Of a DNA stretch of 64,000 nt, positions 32,988 to 42,507 are shown piece by piece. The first letter of the stretch is position 1; each line of letters starts with the position of its first letter. This stretch comes from Blastococcus sp. VKM Ac-2987 (GTDB lineage: Bacteria > Actinomycetota > Actinomycetes > Mycobacteriales > Geodermatophilaceae), in contig NZ_JAPVBG010000001.1 of NCBI RefSeq assembly GCF_026967805.1, positions 124,001-188,000 on the forward strand, written 5' to 3'. Both the position numbers and the translations under genes were made by a program. Below the pieces are notes generated by a model that searched no databases, was not told the origin of the DNA, and saw nothing but the letters and a program-made list of their open reading frames with translations.

Positions 32988-34421
32988 TCACCCCAGCGTC
33001 CGCACCGCGTCGGCGAAGGCCTGCCCGCGGTGCCCGTAGTCCCGGAAGACGTCCATGGACGCCGCGGCCGGTGCCAGCAGCACCGTGTCGCCGGGTCGGG
33101 CCAGGCGCGCCGCGGCGGCGACCACGCGGGCCATCGTCGTCTCGGCGCCGGTCCGCTCGTGGTCCACCGCCCCATCGTTCCCGCTGGCCACCTCCACCAC
33201 AGGGACCGACGGGGCGTGTCGCGCCAGGGACTGCGCCACCACGGCGCGGTCCCGGCCGAGCAGCACGACCCCGGACAGCCGGGGGGCGACGGCGGCGACG
33301 AGCGGATCGACGTCGGCGCCCTTGAGCAGGCCACCGGCGATCCAGACGACCCGCGGGTAGGACGCGAGCGAGGCGCCGGCGGCGTGCGGGTTGGTCGCCT
33401 TGCTGTCGTCGACGTAGTCCACCCCGTCGATCGTGGCGACGAGGACGTTGCGGTGGGCACCGCCGCGGAAGCCGGCCAGCCCGCGGGCGACCGCCGCCGC
33501 CGGGACGCCGACCGCCCGGGCGAGCGCGGCCGCGGCCAGCGCGTTGACGGTGTTGTGCGGCCCGGGGACCGGCAGCTCCGCGCGGTCCATGATCGGCTCC
33601 CCGGCCGGATCGGCGGCGAAGGCGCGGTCCACCAGCGCGCCGCCCCGGACGCCCAGCTGCCCGGGCGCGGGCTCGCCCACGGTCACGGTCACCGGACGGG
33701 GGTGGCCGGCGACGAGCGCCGACGCGACGGGGTCACCGGCGTCGGCGACGGCGAACGGCGCCCGCTCGAGGATGCGGGCCTTCGCGTCCCGGTAGGCGGC
33801 GAAGGAGCCGTGCCAGTCGGTGTGGTCGTCGGCGACGTTGAGCACCGCGGCGGCGGCCGGGGCCAGCGACGAGGACCAGTGCAGCTGGAAGCTGGAGAGC
33901 TCCACCGCGATCACGTCGTGGGCCGGGGCGCCGTCGGCGTCGCGGGCGGTGACCACCTCCACGAGGGGCCGGCCCACGTTCCCGGCCGCCACCGCGCGGT
34001 GCCCGGCGGCGGTGAGGATCGCCTCGAGCATGGTGACCGTCGTCGTCTTGCCGTTCGTGCCGGTGACGGCCAGCCAGGGCGCCGGCGTGCCGTCCGGGCC
34101 CGGGATGCGCAGCCGCCACGCCAGCTCGGGCTCGCCGATGACCTCTATCCCGGCGGCCGCGGCGCCGGCCAGCAGCGGTGCGTCGGGCCGCCAGCCGGGC
34201 GAGGTGACCACCAGGTCGACGCCCTCGGGCAGGGTCGCCGGCGCGCCCAGCCACTCGGCGCCCCGGCCGGTCAGGTCGTCGACGGCCGGGGGGCGGGCGG
34301 CGTCGGTGAGCAGCACGCGGGCCCCGGCGTCCAGCAGCACCCGCGCGGCGGCGGCGCCCGAGACGCCCAGCCCGGCGACCAGGACGGTGCGGCCGGCGAC
34401 CGCGGCCCCGGCCGCGCTCAC
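32988..34421 (-). CDS. murD: UDP-MurNAc-L-alanine-D-glutamate ligase
   Basis: Adds D-Glu to the precursor peptide in the cytoplasm. It has 477 residues. N-terminal UDP-binding domain: TVLVAGLGVSGAAAARVL. The ATP loop is VTGTNGKTTTV, and later ligase residues are ELSSFQLHW, VADDHTDWHG and DSKATNPHA. The GTG at 34421 is preferred because GGAGG lies five bases upstream; another GTG at 34442 adds seven residues and falls inside a direct repeat. It is separated from mraY by an unusual 173-base repeat-rich gap. Confidence 0.95.
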   Translation of the reverse strand: MSAAGAAVAGRTVLVAGLGVSGAAAARVLLDAGARVLLTDAARPPAVDDLTGRGAEWLGAPATLPEGVDLVVTSPGWRPDAPLLAGAAAAGIEVIGEPELAWRLRIPGPDGTPAPWLAVTGTNGKTTTVTMLEAILTAAGHRAVAAGNVGRPLVEVVTARDADGAPAHDVIAVELSSFQLHWSSSLAPAAAAVLNVADDHTDWHGSFAAYRDAKARILERAPFAVADAGDPVASALVAGHPRPVTVTVGEPAPGQLGVRGGALVDRAFAADPAGEPIMDRAELPVPGPHNTVNALAAAALARAVGVPAAAVARGLAGFRGGAHRNVLVATIDGVDYVDDSKATNPHAAGASLASYPRVVWIAGGLLKGADVDPLVAAVAPRLSGVVLLGRDRAVVAQSLARHAPSVPVVEVASGNDGAVDHERTGAETTMARVVAAAARLARPGDTVLLAPAAASMDVFRDYGHRGQAFADAVRTLG

Positions 34422-34432
34422 GACGTCCTCCG

Positions 34433-34600
34433 GTCCGCTCACAGCGTTCCCCGGTTCACTCCCGCGGCGCGCTCCGCTCCTCGCTCCGACGTCCCGGCCG
34501 ACTCCGCGGTCACTCCGCTCCTCGCTCGTTCCTCGCTGCGATGCTCGCTCCCTGTCGTCGGCCGCCTCGCTGCGATGCTCACGCTCCTGTCCGCTCACAG
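34433..34600. repeat. Repeat-rich gap between mraY and murD
   Basis: The gap holds several perfect short direct repeats: CCTCGCTGCGATGCTC at 34531-34546 and 34565-34580, CTCCGCTCCTCGCTC at 34472-34486 and 34513-34527, and GTCCGCTCACAG at 34433-34444 and 34589-34600. The last pair flanks the block, one copy containing the mraY stop codon and the other the alternative murD start. No gene or promoter is seen. Slippage growth of a short GAGCGAGG-type unit fits. Confidence 0.75.
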
Positions 34601-35674
34601 GCCCACGAAGTTCAGCCAGTCGGCGTAGAACAGCCCGAGACCGAACGCGACCGCCATGCCGGTGACCAGCCAGAACCGCACGATCACGGTGTTCTCGGTC
34701 CAGCCGGCGAGCTCGAAGTGGTGGTGCAGCGGCGCCATGCGGAAGACCCGCCGCCGGGTGGCCCGGAAGAACGCCACCTGGATGACCACCGACAGCGTCA
34801 CCGCGACGAACAGCCCGCCGAGGACGACGAGCAGCAGCTCGGTGCGGGTGACGATCGCCAGGCCGGAGAGCAGCCCGCCCAGGGCCAGCGAGCCGGTGTC
34901 GCCCATGAAGATCCGCGCCGGGCTGGTGTTCCACCACAGGAAACCCAGGCAGGCGCCCATGCCGGCGGCGGCCACCAGCGTGACGTCCAGCGGGTCGCGC
35001 ACCGTGTAGCAGCCCTCGATCAGCTCGTTGGCGCAGTCGTGGGTGAACTGCCAGAAGGAGATGAATATGTAGGACGCGAACACCATCGCCGAGGCGCCGG
35101 CGGCGAGCCCGTCCAGCCCGTCGGTGAGGTTGACGGCGTTGGAGAAGCCGGCGATGAACAGGTAGGCCAGGATCACGAACGCGATCGGACCGAGGGCCAG
35201 CGGCGCGATGTCGCGGACGTAGGAGACGACGGTGGACGCCGGGGTGACGTCGTCGCCGTTCGGGAAGTTGATCGCCAGGACGGCGAAGGTGACGCCGACG
35301 ACGAGCTGGCCCACCAGCTTGGCCGTCTTGTTCAGCCCCAGGCTGCGCCGGTGCCGGATCTTCAGGTAGTCGTCGAGGAAGCCGACGGTGCCCATGCCGA
35401 CCATCAGGAACAGCAGCAGCAAACCGGTGGCGCTGAACCCCCAGCCGGACTCACCGACGAACGCCAGGTGGGCGGCGAGGTAGCCCAGCACGGTGGCGCC
35501 CACGATGACGGTGCCGCCCATCGTGGGCGTGCCCTTCTTCGACAGGTGGCTCTCGGGGCCGTCGTCGCGGATCTCCTGGCCCAGCCCCTGCCGGCGGAAG
35601 GCCCGGATGGCCAGCGGCGTCAGCAGGATCGAGACGATCAGGCCGACGGCCGCCGCGATGAGGACGCTCCTCAC
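34595..35674 (-). CDS. mraY: Phospho-MurNAc-pentapeptide translocase
   Basis: Makes lipid I by joining UDP-MurNAc-pentapeptide to undecaprenyl phosphate. It has 359 residues and about ten membrane helices. The family regions are SHLSKKGTPTMGG, FLDDYLKIRHRRSLGL (the DD motif), NAVNLTDGLDGLAAG and the C-terminal MAPLHHHFELAGW with three histidines. The start is GTG at 35674, overlapping the murF stop by four bases. Confidence 0.97.
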   Translation of the reverse strand: MRSVLIAAAVGLIVSILLTPLAIRAFRRQGLGQEIRDDGPESHLSKKGTPTMGGTVIVGATVLGYLAAHLAFVGESGWGFSATGLLLLFLMVGMGTVGFLDDYLKIRHRRSLGLNKTAKLVGQLVVGVTFAVLAINFPNGDDVTPASTVVSYVRDIAPLALGPIAFVILAYLFIAGFSNAVNLTDGLDGLAAGASAMVFASYIFISFWQFTHDCANELIEGCYTVRDPLDVTLVAAAGMGACLGFLWWNTSPARIFMGDTGSLALGGLLSGLAIVTRTELLLVVLGGLFVAVTLSVVIQVAFFRATRRRVFRMAPLHHHFELAGWTENTVIVRFWLVTGMAVAFGLGLFYADWLNFVGL

Positions 35675-37062
35675 TGCCCGGCACCGCCCAGCAGGTCGGC
35701 CGCGAGGAGCTCCAGGCCGTAGGAGCGGCTGGCCTTCACCAGGACGACGTCCCCGGGGCGCAGCACCCCCGTCAGCCATGCAAGGGCGGCGCCCCGGTCC
35801 GGCACGTGCACCGACTCCTCTCCTGCGCGCCGCCCTCCGGCGGCCGCGCCCTCCGCTATGCCTACCGCATCGGCCCCGACCGCCACGACCAGGTCGACCC
35901 CCGCCGCGGCCGCGTCGCGGCCCAGCCGCTCGTGCTCGGCCGCGGCGTCCGGGCCCAGCTCGGCCATGCCGCCCAGGACGGCGATGCGCCGCTCGCCCGG
36001 CAGCCCGGCCAGCGCCGCCAGCGCGGCGCGCATCGACTCGGGGTTGGCGTTGTAGGCGTCGTTGACGACGGTGACGCCGTCGGCGCGCCGGTCGACCTCC
36101 ATGCGCCAGCGGCTGCGGGGCTCCGCGGCCGACAGCGCCGCGGCGACGTCGGGGAGGCGGAGACCGGCCGCCAGCGCCGCACCCGCCGCCGACAGCGCGT
36201 TGGCGACCTGGTGCTCCCCGACCACGCGCAGCGCCACCGGGGCGCGCTCCCCGTCGGCCACCAGGGTGAACCGCGGGCGGGCCGAGTCGTCCAGCTCCAC
36301 GTCGACCGCGCGGACGTCGGCCGCCGCGGAGCGTCCGGTGGTGCGCACCCGCGCCCGCGTGCGGGGGGCCATGCCGAGGACCCGCAGGTCGTCGGCGTTG
36401 AGCACGGCGGTGCCGTCGGCGGGCAGCGCCTCGACGAGCTCGCCCTTGGCCTGGGCGATCCCCTCCGGGCTGCCGAACTCGCCGAGGTGGGCCGAGCCCA
36501 CGTTGAGCACGACGCCGACCTGCGGCCGGGCCACGCGGCACAGGCGGGCGATGTGCCCGGGGCCGCGCGAGCCCATCTCGAGCACGAGGAACCGGGTGTC
36601 CCGGTCGGCCGAGAGCACCGTGAGCGGCAGGCCGATGTCGTTGTTGTAGGAGCCCGGCGGGCTGACCGTGGGCCCGGCCGCCGCGAGCACCTGCCCGAGC
36701 AGGTCCTTGGTGGAGGTCTTGCCCGACGAGCCGGTGATGGCGAGGGTGCGCACGCCCGCGGCGGTCAGCCGCTCGTGGACCCCGGCCGCCAGCCGGCCCA
36801 GCGCGGCCACCGGGTCGTCGACCACGACGCACGGCAGCGCCGGGTCGGGTCGCGCGGCCAGCGCGGCCACCGCACCCGCCGCCGCGGCCGCGGGCAGGAA
36901 GTCGTGGCCGTCGGCCCGCTCCCCCGCCACGGCGACGAACAGGTCGCCGGCCGCGACCGCGCGCGAGTCCAGCGTGACCGTGCCGGTGACGGCGCCGTCC
37001 GGCGCGCCCTCCAGCCGGCCACCGGCCAGCTCGGCCACCTCGGTCAGGGACAGCTCGATCAC
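35671..37062 (-). CDS. murF: UDP-MurNAc-tripeptide-D-Ala-D-Ala ligase
   Basis: Adds the D-Ala-D-Ala dipeptide, the last cytoplasmic step of precursor synthesis. It has 463 residues. MurF signs are TLDSRAVAAGDLFVAVAGER, the ATP loop ITGSSGKTSTK, LEMGSRGPGHI, NVGSAHLGEFGS and VNDAYNANPESM. The GTG at 37062 overlaps the murE stop (GTGA) and has GGAGGA about five bases upstream. No ddl (D-Ala-D-Ala ligase) lies in this cluster, so the dipeptide is made elsewhere. Confidence 0.96.
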   Translation of the reverse strand: MIELSLTEVAELAGGRLEGAPDGAVTGTVTLDSRAVAAGDLFVAVAGERADGHDFLPAAAAAGAVAALAARPDPALPCVVVDDPVAALGRLAAGVHERLTAAGVRTLAITGSSGKTSTKDLLGQVLAAAGPTVSPPGSYNNDIGLPLTVLSADRDTRFLVLEMGSRGPGHIARLCRVARPQVGVVLNVGSAHLGEFGSPEGIAQAKGELVEALPADGTAVLNADDLRVLGMAPRTRARVRTTGRSAAADVRAVDVELDDSARPRFTLVADGERAPVALRVVGEHQVANALSAAGAALAAGLRLPDVAAALSAAEPRSRWRMEVDRRADGVTVVNDAYNANPESMRAALAALAGLPGERRIAVLGGMAELGPDAAAEHERLGRDAAAAGVDLVVAVGADAVGIAEGAAAGGRRAGEESVHVPDRGAALAWLTGVLRPGDVVLVKASRSYGLELLAADLLGGAGQ

Positions 37063-38621
37063 GACGTTCCTCCGCTCAGGACCTCGCGCAGCGCCGTGCG
37101 GTCGTCGAAGGGGTGCACCGTGCCCGCGATCTCCTGCCCCGTCTCGTGGCCCTTGCCCGCGACCAGCAGCGTGTCGCCCGGCCGGGCCAGCTCCACGGCC
37201 GCGGCCAGGGCGGCCCGCCGGTCCCCCACCTCCAGCACCTCGGCGCCCCGGCCGGCGGGCACCTCCGCCGCACCGGCGAGCACCGCGGCGCGGATGGCGG
37301 CGGGCTCCTCGGAGCGGGGGTTGTCGTCGGTGACCACCAGGACGTCGCTGCCCTCCGCCGCTGCGCGGCCCATCTCGGGGCGCTTGCCGGGGTCGCGGTC
37401 GCCGCCGCAACCCAGCACGGTGATCAGCCGCCCGGGGGTGGCCCCGCGCAGGGCCGCCAGCGCGGTGCGCACGGCGTCCGGGGTGTGCGCGTAGTCGACG
37501 ACGGCGACGAAGGGCTGGCCGGCGTCGACCGGCTCCATGCGCCCGGGGACGACGGTCGCGGCGAGACCCGCCAGCGCGTCCTCGACGGCGACGCCGATGC
37601 CGTCCAGCAGCGCCACGGCGAGCACCGCGTTGGCCACGTTGAACCGGCCGGGCAGGCGCAGCCGGGCCGGCCAGGTGCGCCCGCCGGGCCCGTGCAGGGT
37701 GAACGCCGAGCCGCCGCCGGGCGCCGTCGTGACGCCGGACGCGCTCCAATCGGCAGCTGCGCCCTCGCTGCTGGCGACGGTCACCGGGCGCGGCCGGCCG
37801 GCGCGCGACACCAGCCGGCGGCCGTACGGGTCGTCGACGTCGACCACCTCCACCGCGGCGCGGCCGTCGAACAGCAGCGCCTTGGCCTGGAAGTAGTCCT
37901 CCATGTCGTGGTGGAAGTCGAGGTGGTCGCGGCCGAGGTTGGTGAAGCCGGCGGCGGCGAACCGCACGCCACCGACCCGTCCCTGGACCAGCGCGTGGCT
38001 GGAGACCTCCATGACCACGGTGGAGACGCCCGCGTCGGCCATGCCTGCCAGCAGCGCGTGCAGCGCCGGCGCCTCCGGGGTGGTGCGGATGCTGGGCAGC
38101 TCGGTCACCGTCGGGCTGCCGTCGGCGGAACGCCCGCGGGTGCGGGCCTGCACGGTGCCGATCAGCCCGCTGGACCGCCCGGCGGCGGCCAGCCCGGCCT
38201 CGACCAGGTAGCTCGTCGTCGTCTTGCCGTTGGTCCCGGTGATCCCCAGCACGGTGAGCCGGCGGCTGGGCTCCCCGTAGACGCGGTCGGCGACCGTCCC
38301 GAGCACGGCGCGGGGGTCGGCGACGACGCACACCGGCAGCCCGGTGGCCAGCGCCCGGTCCCGGCCGGCGGCGTCGGTGAGCAGCGCCACGGCACCCCGG
38401 GCGGCGGCGTCGGCGGCGAAGCGGGCGCCGTGCGTCCGGGCGCCGGGCAGCGCGGCGTAGAGGGAACCGGGGGCGACCTCGGTGGACGCCAGCGTGACGC
38501 CGGAGACCGCGATGTCGGCGCCGTCCCCCTCCGGGACGCCGATCAGGTCGGCCAGCGCGGCGAGGGGCAACGGGCGGTTCCCCGCGGGCCGGGGGGCCGT
38601 CCCGGGGTCGGTCGGGGTCAC
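37059..38621 (-). CDS. murE: UDP-MurNAc-tripeptide synthetase, meso-DAP adding
   Basis: Adds the third residue of the stem peptide. It has 520 residues. The ATP loop is ITGTNGKTTTS, and the substrate motif reads DDNPRSE: DNPR is the pattern of meso-diaminopimelate-specific MurE, so the wall is expected to be of the meso-DAP type. Other marks are EVSSHALVQGRV and NLGRDHLDFH. The start is GTG at 38621; TAGATT lies eight bases before it and GGAG four bases before it, so either a leaderless or a normal start is possible. Confidence 0.95.
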   Translation of the reverse strand: MTPTDPGTAPRPAGNRPLPLAALADLIGVPEGDGADIAVSGVTLASTEVAPGSLYAALPGARTHGARFAADAAARGAVALLTDAAGRDRALATGLPVCVVADPRAVLGTVADRVYGEPSRRLTVLGITGTNGKTTTSYLVEAGLAAAGRSSGLIGTVQARTRGRSADGSPTVTELPSIRTTPEAPALHALLAGMADAGVSTVVMEVSSHALVQGRVGGVRFAAAGFTNLGRDHLDFHHDMEDYFQAKALLFDGRAAVEVVDVDDPYGRRLVSRAGRPRPVTVASSEGAAADWSASGVTTAPGGGSAFTLHGPGGRTWPARLRLPGRFNVANAVLAVALLDGIGVAVEDALAGLAATVVPGRMEPVDAGQPFVAVVDYAHTPDAVRTALAALRGATPGRLITVLGCGGDRDPGKRPEMGRAAAEGSDVLVVTDDNPRSEEPAAIRAAVLAGAAEVPAGRGAEVLEVGDRRAALAAAVELARPGDTLLVAGKGHETGQEIAGTVHPFDDRTALREVLSGGTS

Positions 38622-38629
38622 GGGGCTCC

Positions 38630-38635
38630 AATCTA
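38630..38635 (-). promoter_or_regulatory. -10 box before murE
   Basis: TAGATT on the minus strand, eight bases before the GTG at 38621, in the 106-base gap after ftsI. It suggests an internal promoter that re-starts transcription for murE and the genes after it. Confidence 0.4.
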
Positions 38636-38727
38636 CCGGCGCGGACCCGCCCGACCAGCGCACGTGCACGGGACACCGCCGGTCGCACCGCTCCCCCGTG
38701 CGGGGGCGGCGCCGGCCGGGGCGCGGT

Positions 38728-40590
38728 TCAGGGGGTGGCGGGGGTGCCGGTCAGCTCGAACTCGGGACGCGGCGTGCCCGAGGGCACCACCCCGTCGGCC
38801 GTCAGCGCGGCGCGCATGACGTCGGCGAAGACCGGCGCGGCGACCTGGCCGCCCTCCGCATCGCTGCTGGGGCGCTCCAGGTCGACGGCGACGACGTACT
38901 GCGGGTCGTCCGCCGGGGCGAACCCGACGAAGGTGGTCACGTAGCCGCCGCCGGCGTAGCAGTTGCACTCTGGGTTGGCCCGCTGCGCGGTGCCGGTCTT
39001 GCCGGCCACCCGGAAGCCCTCGATCTGCGCGAGCGGGGCGGTGCCGCCCTTGCCGACGACGGCCTCGAGCATGTACGCCATCTGCTCGGCGGTCGACTCG
39101 CTGACGACCCGGGTGCGGGCCGGCTCCGCGACGGGCGCCGGGCGGCCGTCGGCGCCGGTCACCGACGACACGATCCGCGGCTCGATCCGCATGCCCCCGT
39201 TGGCGATCGCCTGGTACACCGAGGCCATCTGCAGCGTGGTGACCGAGACGCCCTGCCCGATGGCCACGTTGGCGGCGCGCACGCCGCTCCACTCCGCCGA
39301 GTCCTGCAGGATGCCCCGGCTCTCGCCGGGCAGCTCGATGCCGGTCCGCTCGCCGACGCCGAACGCCCGCAGGTACTCCTCGAGCGTCGCGTCACCCACC
39401 TCGCGGGCCAGCATGATCGTGCCGACGTTGCTGGACTTGGCGAGGATGCCGGTCACCGTCCAGTCGACCGGCGCGTGGTCGTGGGCGTCCCTCACGACGC
39501 GGTCGCCGGCCTCGATGTGGCCGTTGACCGACAGCACCCGGTCCGGCGTCGCGACCCCCTCCTCGACGGCGGCCGCCAGCGTCACCGCCTTCATGACCGA
39601 CCCGGGCTCGAAGACGTCGGACACCAGCGGGTTGCCCAGCCGGTCGGGATCGGTCTCGCCGTACTTCCCGGGGTCGTAGCCCGGGCAGGAGCCCATGGCC
39701 GCCACCTCGCCGGTGGCCACCTCGAGCACCACCGCGGAGGCGCGCGTGGTCGCGCCGTCCGCGCACGCCTCGGCCAGCCGCTGCTCGGTGACGAACTGGA
39801 GATCCTGGTCCACGGTCAGCGTGACGTCCCGGCCGTCGGTCGCCGGGGTGGACTCGTCGATGCCGGACGGGATCGGGTGGCCACCGCTGCCCACCTCCAC
39901 CGTGCGCTGCCCGGGCGTGCCCGACAGCTGCTCCTCGAAGGTCTGCTCGATGCCGGCCAGGCCCGTGCCCTCGCGCCCCACGAAGCCGACGACCTGGCCG
40001 CCCACCGAGCCCGCGGGGTACAGCCGGACCGGGTCGTCCTCCAGGAAGATCCCGGAGAGCCCGAGCTCGTCGATGGCGTCGGTGGTCTCCGGCGGGACCT
40101 GGGTGGCCAGCACGACGTACCGGCCGTCGGCGGAGAGCTTCTCGGTCAGCTCGGGCACCGGGACGTCGAGCAGCGTGGTCAGCGCCAGCGCCGTGCGGGC
40201 CGGGTCGCGGACCACGGTCGGGTCGGCCACCACGCGGGAGGCGTCGACGGTGTAGGCGAGCGGGTTGCCGTCGCGGTCGAGGATCTGGCCGCGGAGAGCC
40301 GCCAGCGTGATGTTGCGCAGCCGGTCCTGCTCCGCGGCGCTGGCGTACGCCCCGCCGTCGATGCCCTGGAGCACCACCAGGCGCCCGACGACGAGCACCA
40401 GCAGCGAGATCAGGACGACCAGGCCCCACCGGTTCCGCCGGCCGCGCTGGTCCACCGAGAGGCCGGCGCCGCCGCTGCGGCGGGTGCCCGGCGCCCGGCG
40501 GGAGACGAAGGGCCCGGTGTCACCCCGGCCCGGGGCGGACGGGCGCCCCGTGCGGGGGCCGGCGCCGGTTCCACGGGTGCTGCTCGGCAC
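38728..40590 (-). CDS. ftsI: Septal penicillin-binding protein FtsI (class B PBP)
   Basis: The septal transpeptidase, 620 residues. A basic, Gly/Pro-rich cytoplasmic start of about 55 residues precedes one membrane helix (WGLVVLISLLVLVVGRLVVL). The pedestal domain (RGQILDRDGNPLAYTVD) and the transpeptidase follow. Active-site motifs are SVMK with Ser331 and Lys334, SSN in KSSNVGT, and KTG with Lys531 in AGKTGTAQ. Two extra cysteines (CNCYAGG) lie just after KTG. The GTG at 40590 lies three bases after the ftsL stop. Confidence 0.96.
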   Translation of the reverse strand: MPSSTRGTGAGPRTGRPSAPGRGDTGPFVSRRAPGTRRSGGAGLSVDQRGRRNRWGLVVLISLLVLVVGRLVVLQGIDGGAYASAAEQDRLRNITLAALRGQILDRDGNPLAYTVDASRVVADPTVVRDPARTALALTTLLDVPVPELTEKLSADGRYVVLATQVPPETTDAIDELGLSGIFLEDDPVRLYPAGSVGGQVVGFVGREGTGLAGIEQTFEEQLSGTPGQRTVEVGSGGHPIPSGIDESTPATDGRDVTLTVDQDLQFVTEQRLAEACADGATTRASAVVLEVATGEVAAMGSCPGYDPGKYGETDPDRLGNPLVSDVFEPGSVMKAVTLAAAVEEGVATPDRVLSVNGHIEAGDRVVRDAHDHAPVDWTVTGILAKSSNVGTIMLAREVGDATLEEYLRAFGVGERTGIELPGESRGILQDSAEWSGVRAANVAIGQGVSVTTLQMASVYQAIANGGMRIEPRIVSSVTGADGRPAPVAEPARTRVVSESTAEQMAYMLEAVVGKGGTAPLAQIEGFRVAGKTGTAQRANPECNCYAGGGYVTTFVGFAPADDPQYVVAVDLERPSSDAEGGQVAAPVFADVMRAALTADGVVPSGTPRPEFELTGTPATP

Positions 40591-40593
40591 GGG

Positions 40594-41214
40594 TCAGTCC
40601 CCGTCCGGCGCGCTGCCGGCGGGCGCGGGGGCGGGGGCGGCGTCCGGCGCCGGTGCCGGCGCGGGGTCGGAGGCCGACGCCGGGGCGGGCTCCGGCACGG
40701 GCGGGGCGGGCGCGGGCTCGGGGGTGCCGCGCATCGTCGTCGTTCCCTCGGGGCCCAGCACCAGGTAGCCGGCGACGCCCGCGGGCACGAGGCCGGCGGC
40801 GACCGCGGCGGCGGCGACGCCGGCCGGGGTGTTGCCGGCGACGACGAGCTGCTCCAGGCGCTGCACCTCCTGCGCGCGCGCGGCGTTCTCCGCCCGCAGC
40901 GCGGTGGCCTTGAGCGAGTCGACCGCGATGGCGGTGTTCAGCACCAGCAGCCCGAGCGTGGTCAGGGCGAGGAGCGCCACCACCAGCAGGACGAACGGCG
41001 CCTTGCGGGAGCGCAGCGCGCCGCGGGCGCGGCGGCGGGGCCGGACGGCGGCGCCGGTGGGCACCAGCCGGAGCTCCGGGCGCGGGGTGGCGCGGCCGGT
41101 GCCGCGCGTCCCGTGCAGCGACGTGCGCGGGGCCGGACCGGTGGCCCGTGTCGAGCCGGTGCGGGGGGCGGTGGTGCGCGGCGCGGTGGCGCGCACCGCT
41201 GCGGCGCGGGTCAC
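40594..41214 (-). CDS. ftsL: FtsL-like divisome protein
   Basis: A 206-residue bitopic protein in the ftsL position between rsmH and ftsI. A basic Ala/Thr/Arg-rich cytoplasmic part (about 70 residues) leads to one membrane helix ([20 protein letters not shown]), then a short coiled-coil region ([22 protein letters not shown]) and a very Pro/Ala-rich tail. FtsL is poorly conserved, so the call leans on position, size and layout. The GTG at 41214 overlaps the rsmH stop by four bases. Confidence 0.8.
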   Translation of the reverse strand: MTRAAAVRATAPRTTAPRTGSTRATGPAPRTSLHGTRGTGRATPRPELRLVPTGAAVRPRRRARGALRSRKAPFVLLVVALLALTTLGLLVLNTAIAVDSLKATALRAENAARAQEVQRLEQLVVAGNTPAGVAAAAVAAGLVPAGVAGYLVLGPEGTTTMRGTPEPAPAPPVPEPAPASASDPAPAPAPDAAPAPAPAGSAPDGD

Positions 41215-42188
41215 GCCGCCCGCCGGATGCGCTCGGCCGCCCGCACCCGTGCCGAGGCCGCGCGCGGGTTGGTGGCGGTCTCCTGGGACGTGGGGGCCTC
41301 TCCCCCGCGGGTGAGCAGCCGCAGCGTGGGCCCGTGCTCGGGCAGCGGCACCGGCAGCTCCGGTGGGGTGCGGTCCACGGCACCCGCGGCGAGGGTCTGC
41401 TTCACGATCCGGTCCTCCAAGGAGTGGAAGGTGATGACCGCGACGCGACCACCCACGGCCAGGGCGTCGATCGCGGCGGGGAGGGCGCGCTCCAGCGCAC
41501 CCAGTTCGTCGTTGACCTCGATGCGCAGGGCCTGGAAGGTCCGCTTCGCGGGGTGACCCCCGGTGCGCCGGGTGGCGGCGGGGATCGACTCGCGCACCAG
41601 CTCCGCCAGGCGCGCGGTGCCGGTGAACGGCTCGCGCGTGCGCTCCCGCTCGATCGCCGACGCGATGCGGGAGGCGAAGCGCTCCTCGCCGTAGACGCGC
41701 AGCACCCGGGCCAGGTCACCGTGCGCGTAGGTGTTCACGACGTCGGCGGCCGTCCGTGGCGCGCCGGGGTCCATGCGCATGTCGAGCGGGGCGTCGGTGG
41801 AGTAGCTGAAGCCCCGGTCGGGGCGGTCCAGCTGGAGGGAGGAGACGCCGAGGTCGAACAGCACGCCCTGGACCTCCTCGATGCCGAGGCGGTCGAGCAC
41901 CTCGGGGAGCTCGTCGAAGACGGCGGGGACGACGGTGACGCGGCCGGCGTGGCCCGCCGACCCGATACGGGCGGTGGCCTCGGCGCGGGCGTCCGGGTCG
42001 CGGTCGAGCCCGACCACGCGCAGCCCCGGGTGGGCCTCGAGCATGGCGAGGGTGTGGCCGGCCAGGCCGAGGGTGGCGTCGACCAGCACGGCGCCGTCGG
42101 CGGCGCAGGCCGGGCCGAGGAGCTCGACGACCCGGTCGAGGAGGACGGGCACGTGCACGGGGGGCCGGGGCGGCTCCGTGCTGCTCAT
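41211..42188 (-). CDS. rsmH: 16S rRNA (cytosine-1402 N4) methyltransferase
   Basis: RsmH (MraW), which methylates C1402 of 16S rRNA using SAM. It has 325 residues. It begins [13 protein letters not shown] and has the SAM-binding region [27 protein letters not shown], and the family stretches [30 protein letters not shown] and [14 protein letters not shown]. The ATG at 42188 has GAGGCAG eight bases upstream. A 425-base leader separates it from mraZ and holds a structured RNA. Confidence 0.96.
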   Translation of the reverse strand: MSSTEPPRPPVHVPVLLDRVVELLGPACAADGAVLVDATLGLAGHTLAMLEAHPGLRVVGLDRDPDARAEATARIGSAGHAGRVTVVPAVFDELPEVLDRLGIEEVQGVLFDLGVSSLQLDRPDRGFSYSTDAPLDMRMDPGAPRTAADVVNTYAHGDLARVLRVYGEERFASRIASAIERERTREPFTGTARLAELVRESIPAATRRTGGHPAKRTFQALRIEVNDELGALERALPAAIDALAVGGRVAVITFHSLEDRIVKQTLAAGAVDRTPPELPVPLPEHGPTLRLLTRGGEAPTSQETATNPRAASARVRAAERIRRAA

Positions 42189-42283
42189 CGTCTCTGCTGC
42201 CTCTCGAAGGGTCCGGGACGGTGCGGCGATGGTGCCGCGCCGCGCTCGGCCGCGGGGGGACGCGGCGGCGGGTGCGTGTGCGG

Positions 42284-42355
42284 GTGGGGCCCAGGGGGGC
42301 GGTGGGACGCCGATCCCGGCGGTGGGGCGGGGTGGGGCCGGTGGAGCGGAGTGGG
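42284..42355 (+). promoter_or_regulatory. Second array of GTGGG boxes in the rsmH leader
   Basis: GTGGG occurs on the plus strand at 42284, 42302, 42322, 42332 and 42351, with GTGGA at 42341, several spaced 9-10 bases apart. This resembles the direct repeats bound by MraZ (see 43111-43155) but in the opposite direction. GC-rich sequence makes chance repeats likely. Confidence 0.3.
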
Positions 42356-42507
42356 GCAGCGGGACGTCGGACCGGGGTGGTGGCCGGCCCCGCGGGGTCC
42401 GCCTGGCGTCGGGGAAGAGCGTCAGGTGGCGCCCCGCGGGGCCGGTGGGATGCCTCCACCGGCGGAGGCCCCCACCGCTGGTCCGTGCGGTCCTCCGCCG
42501 TGGGACC

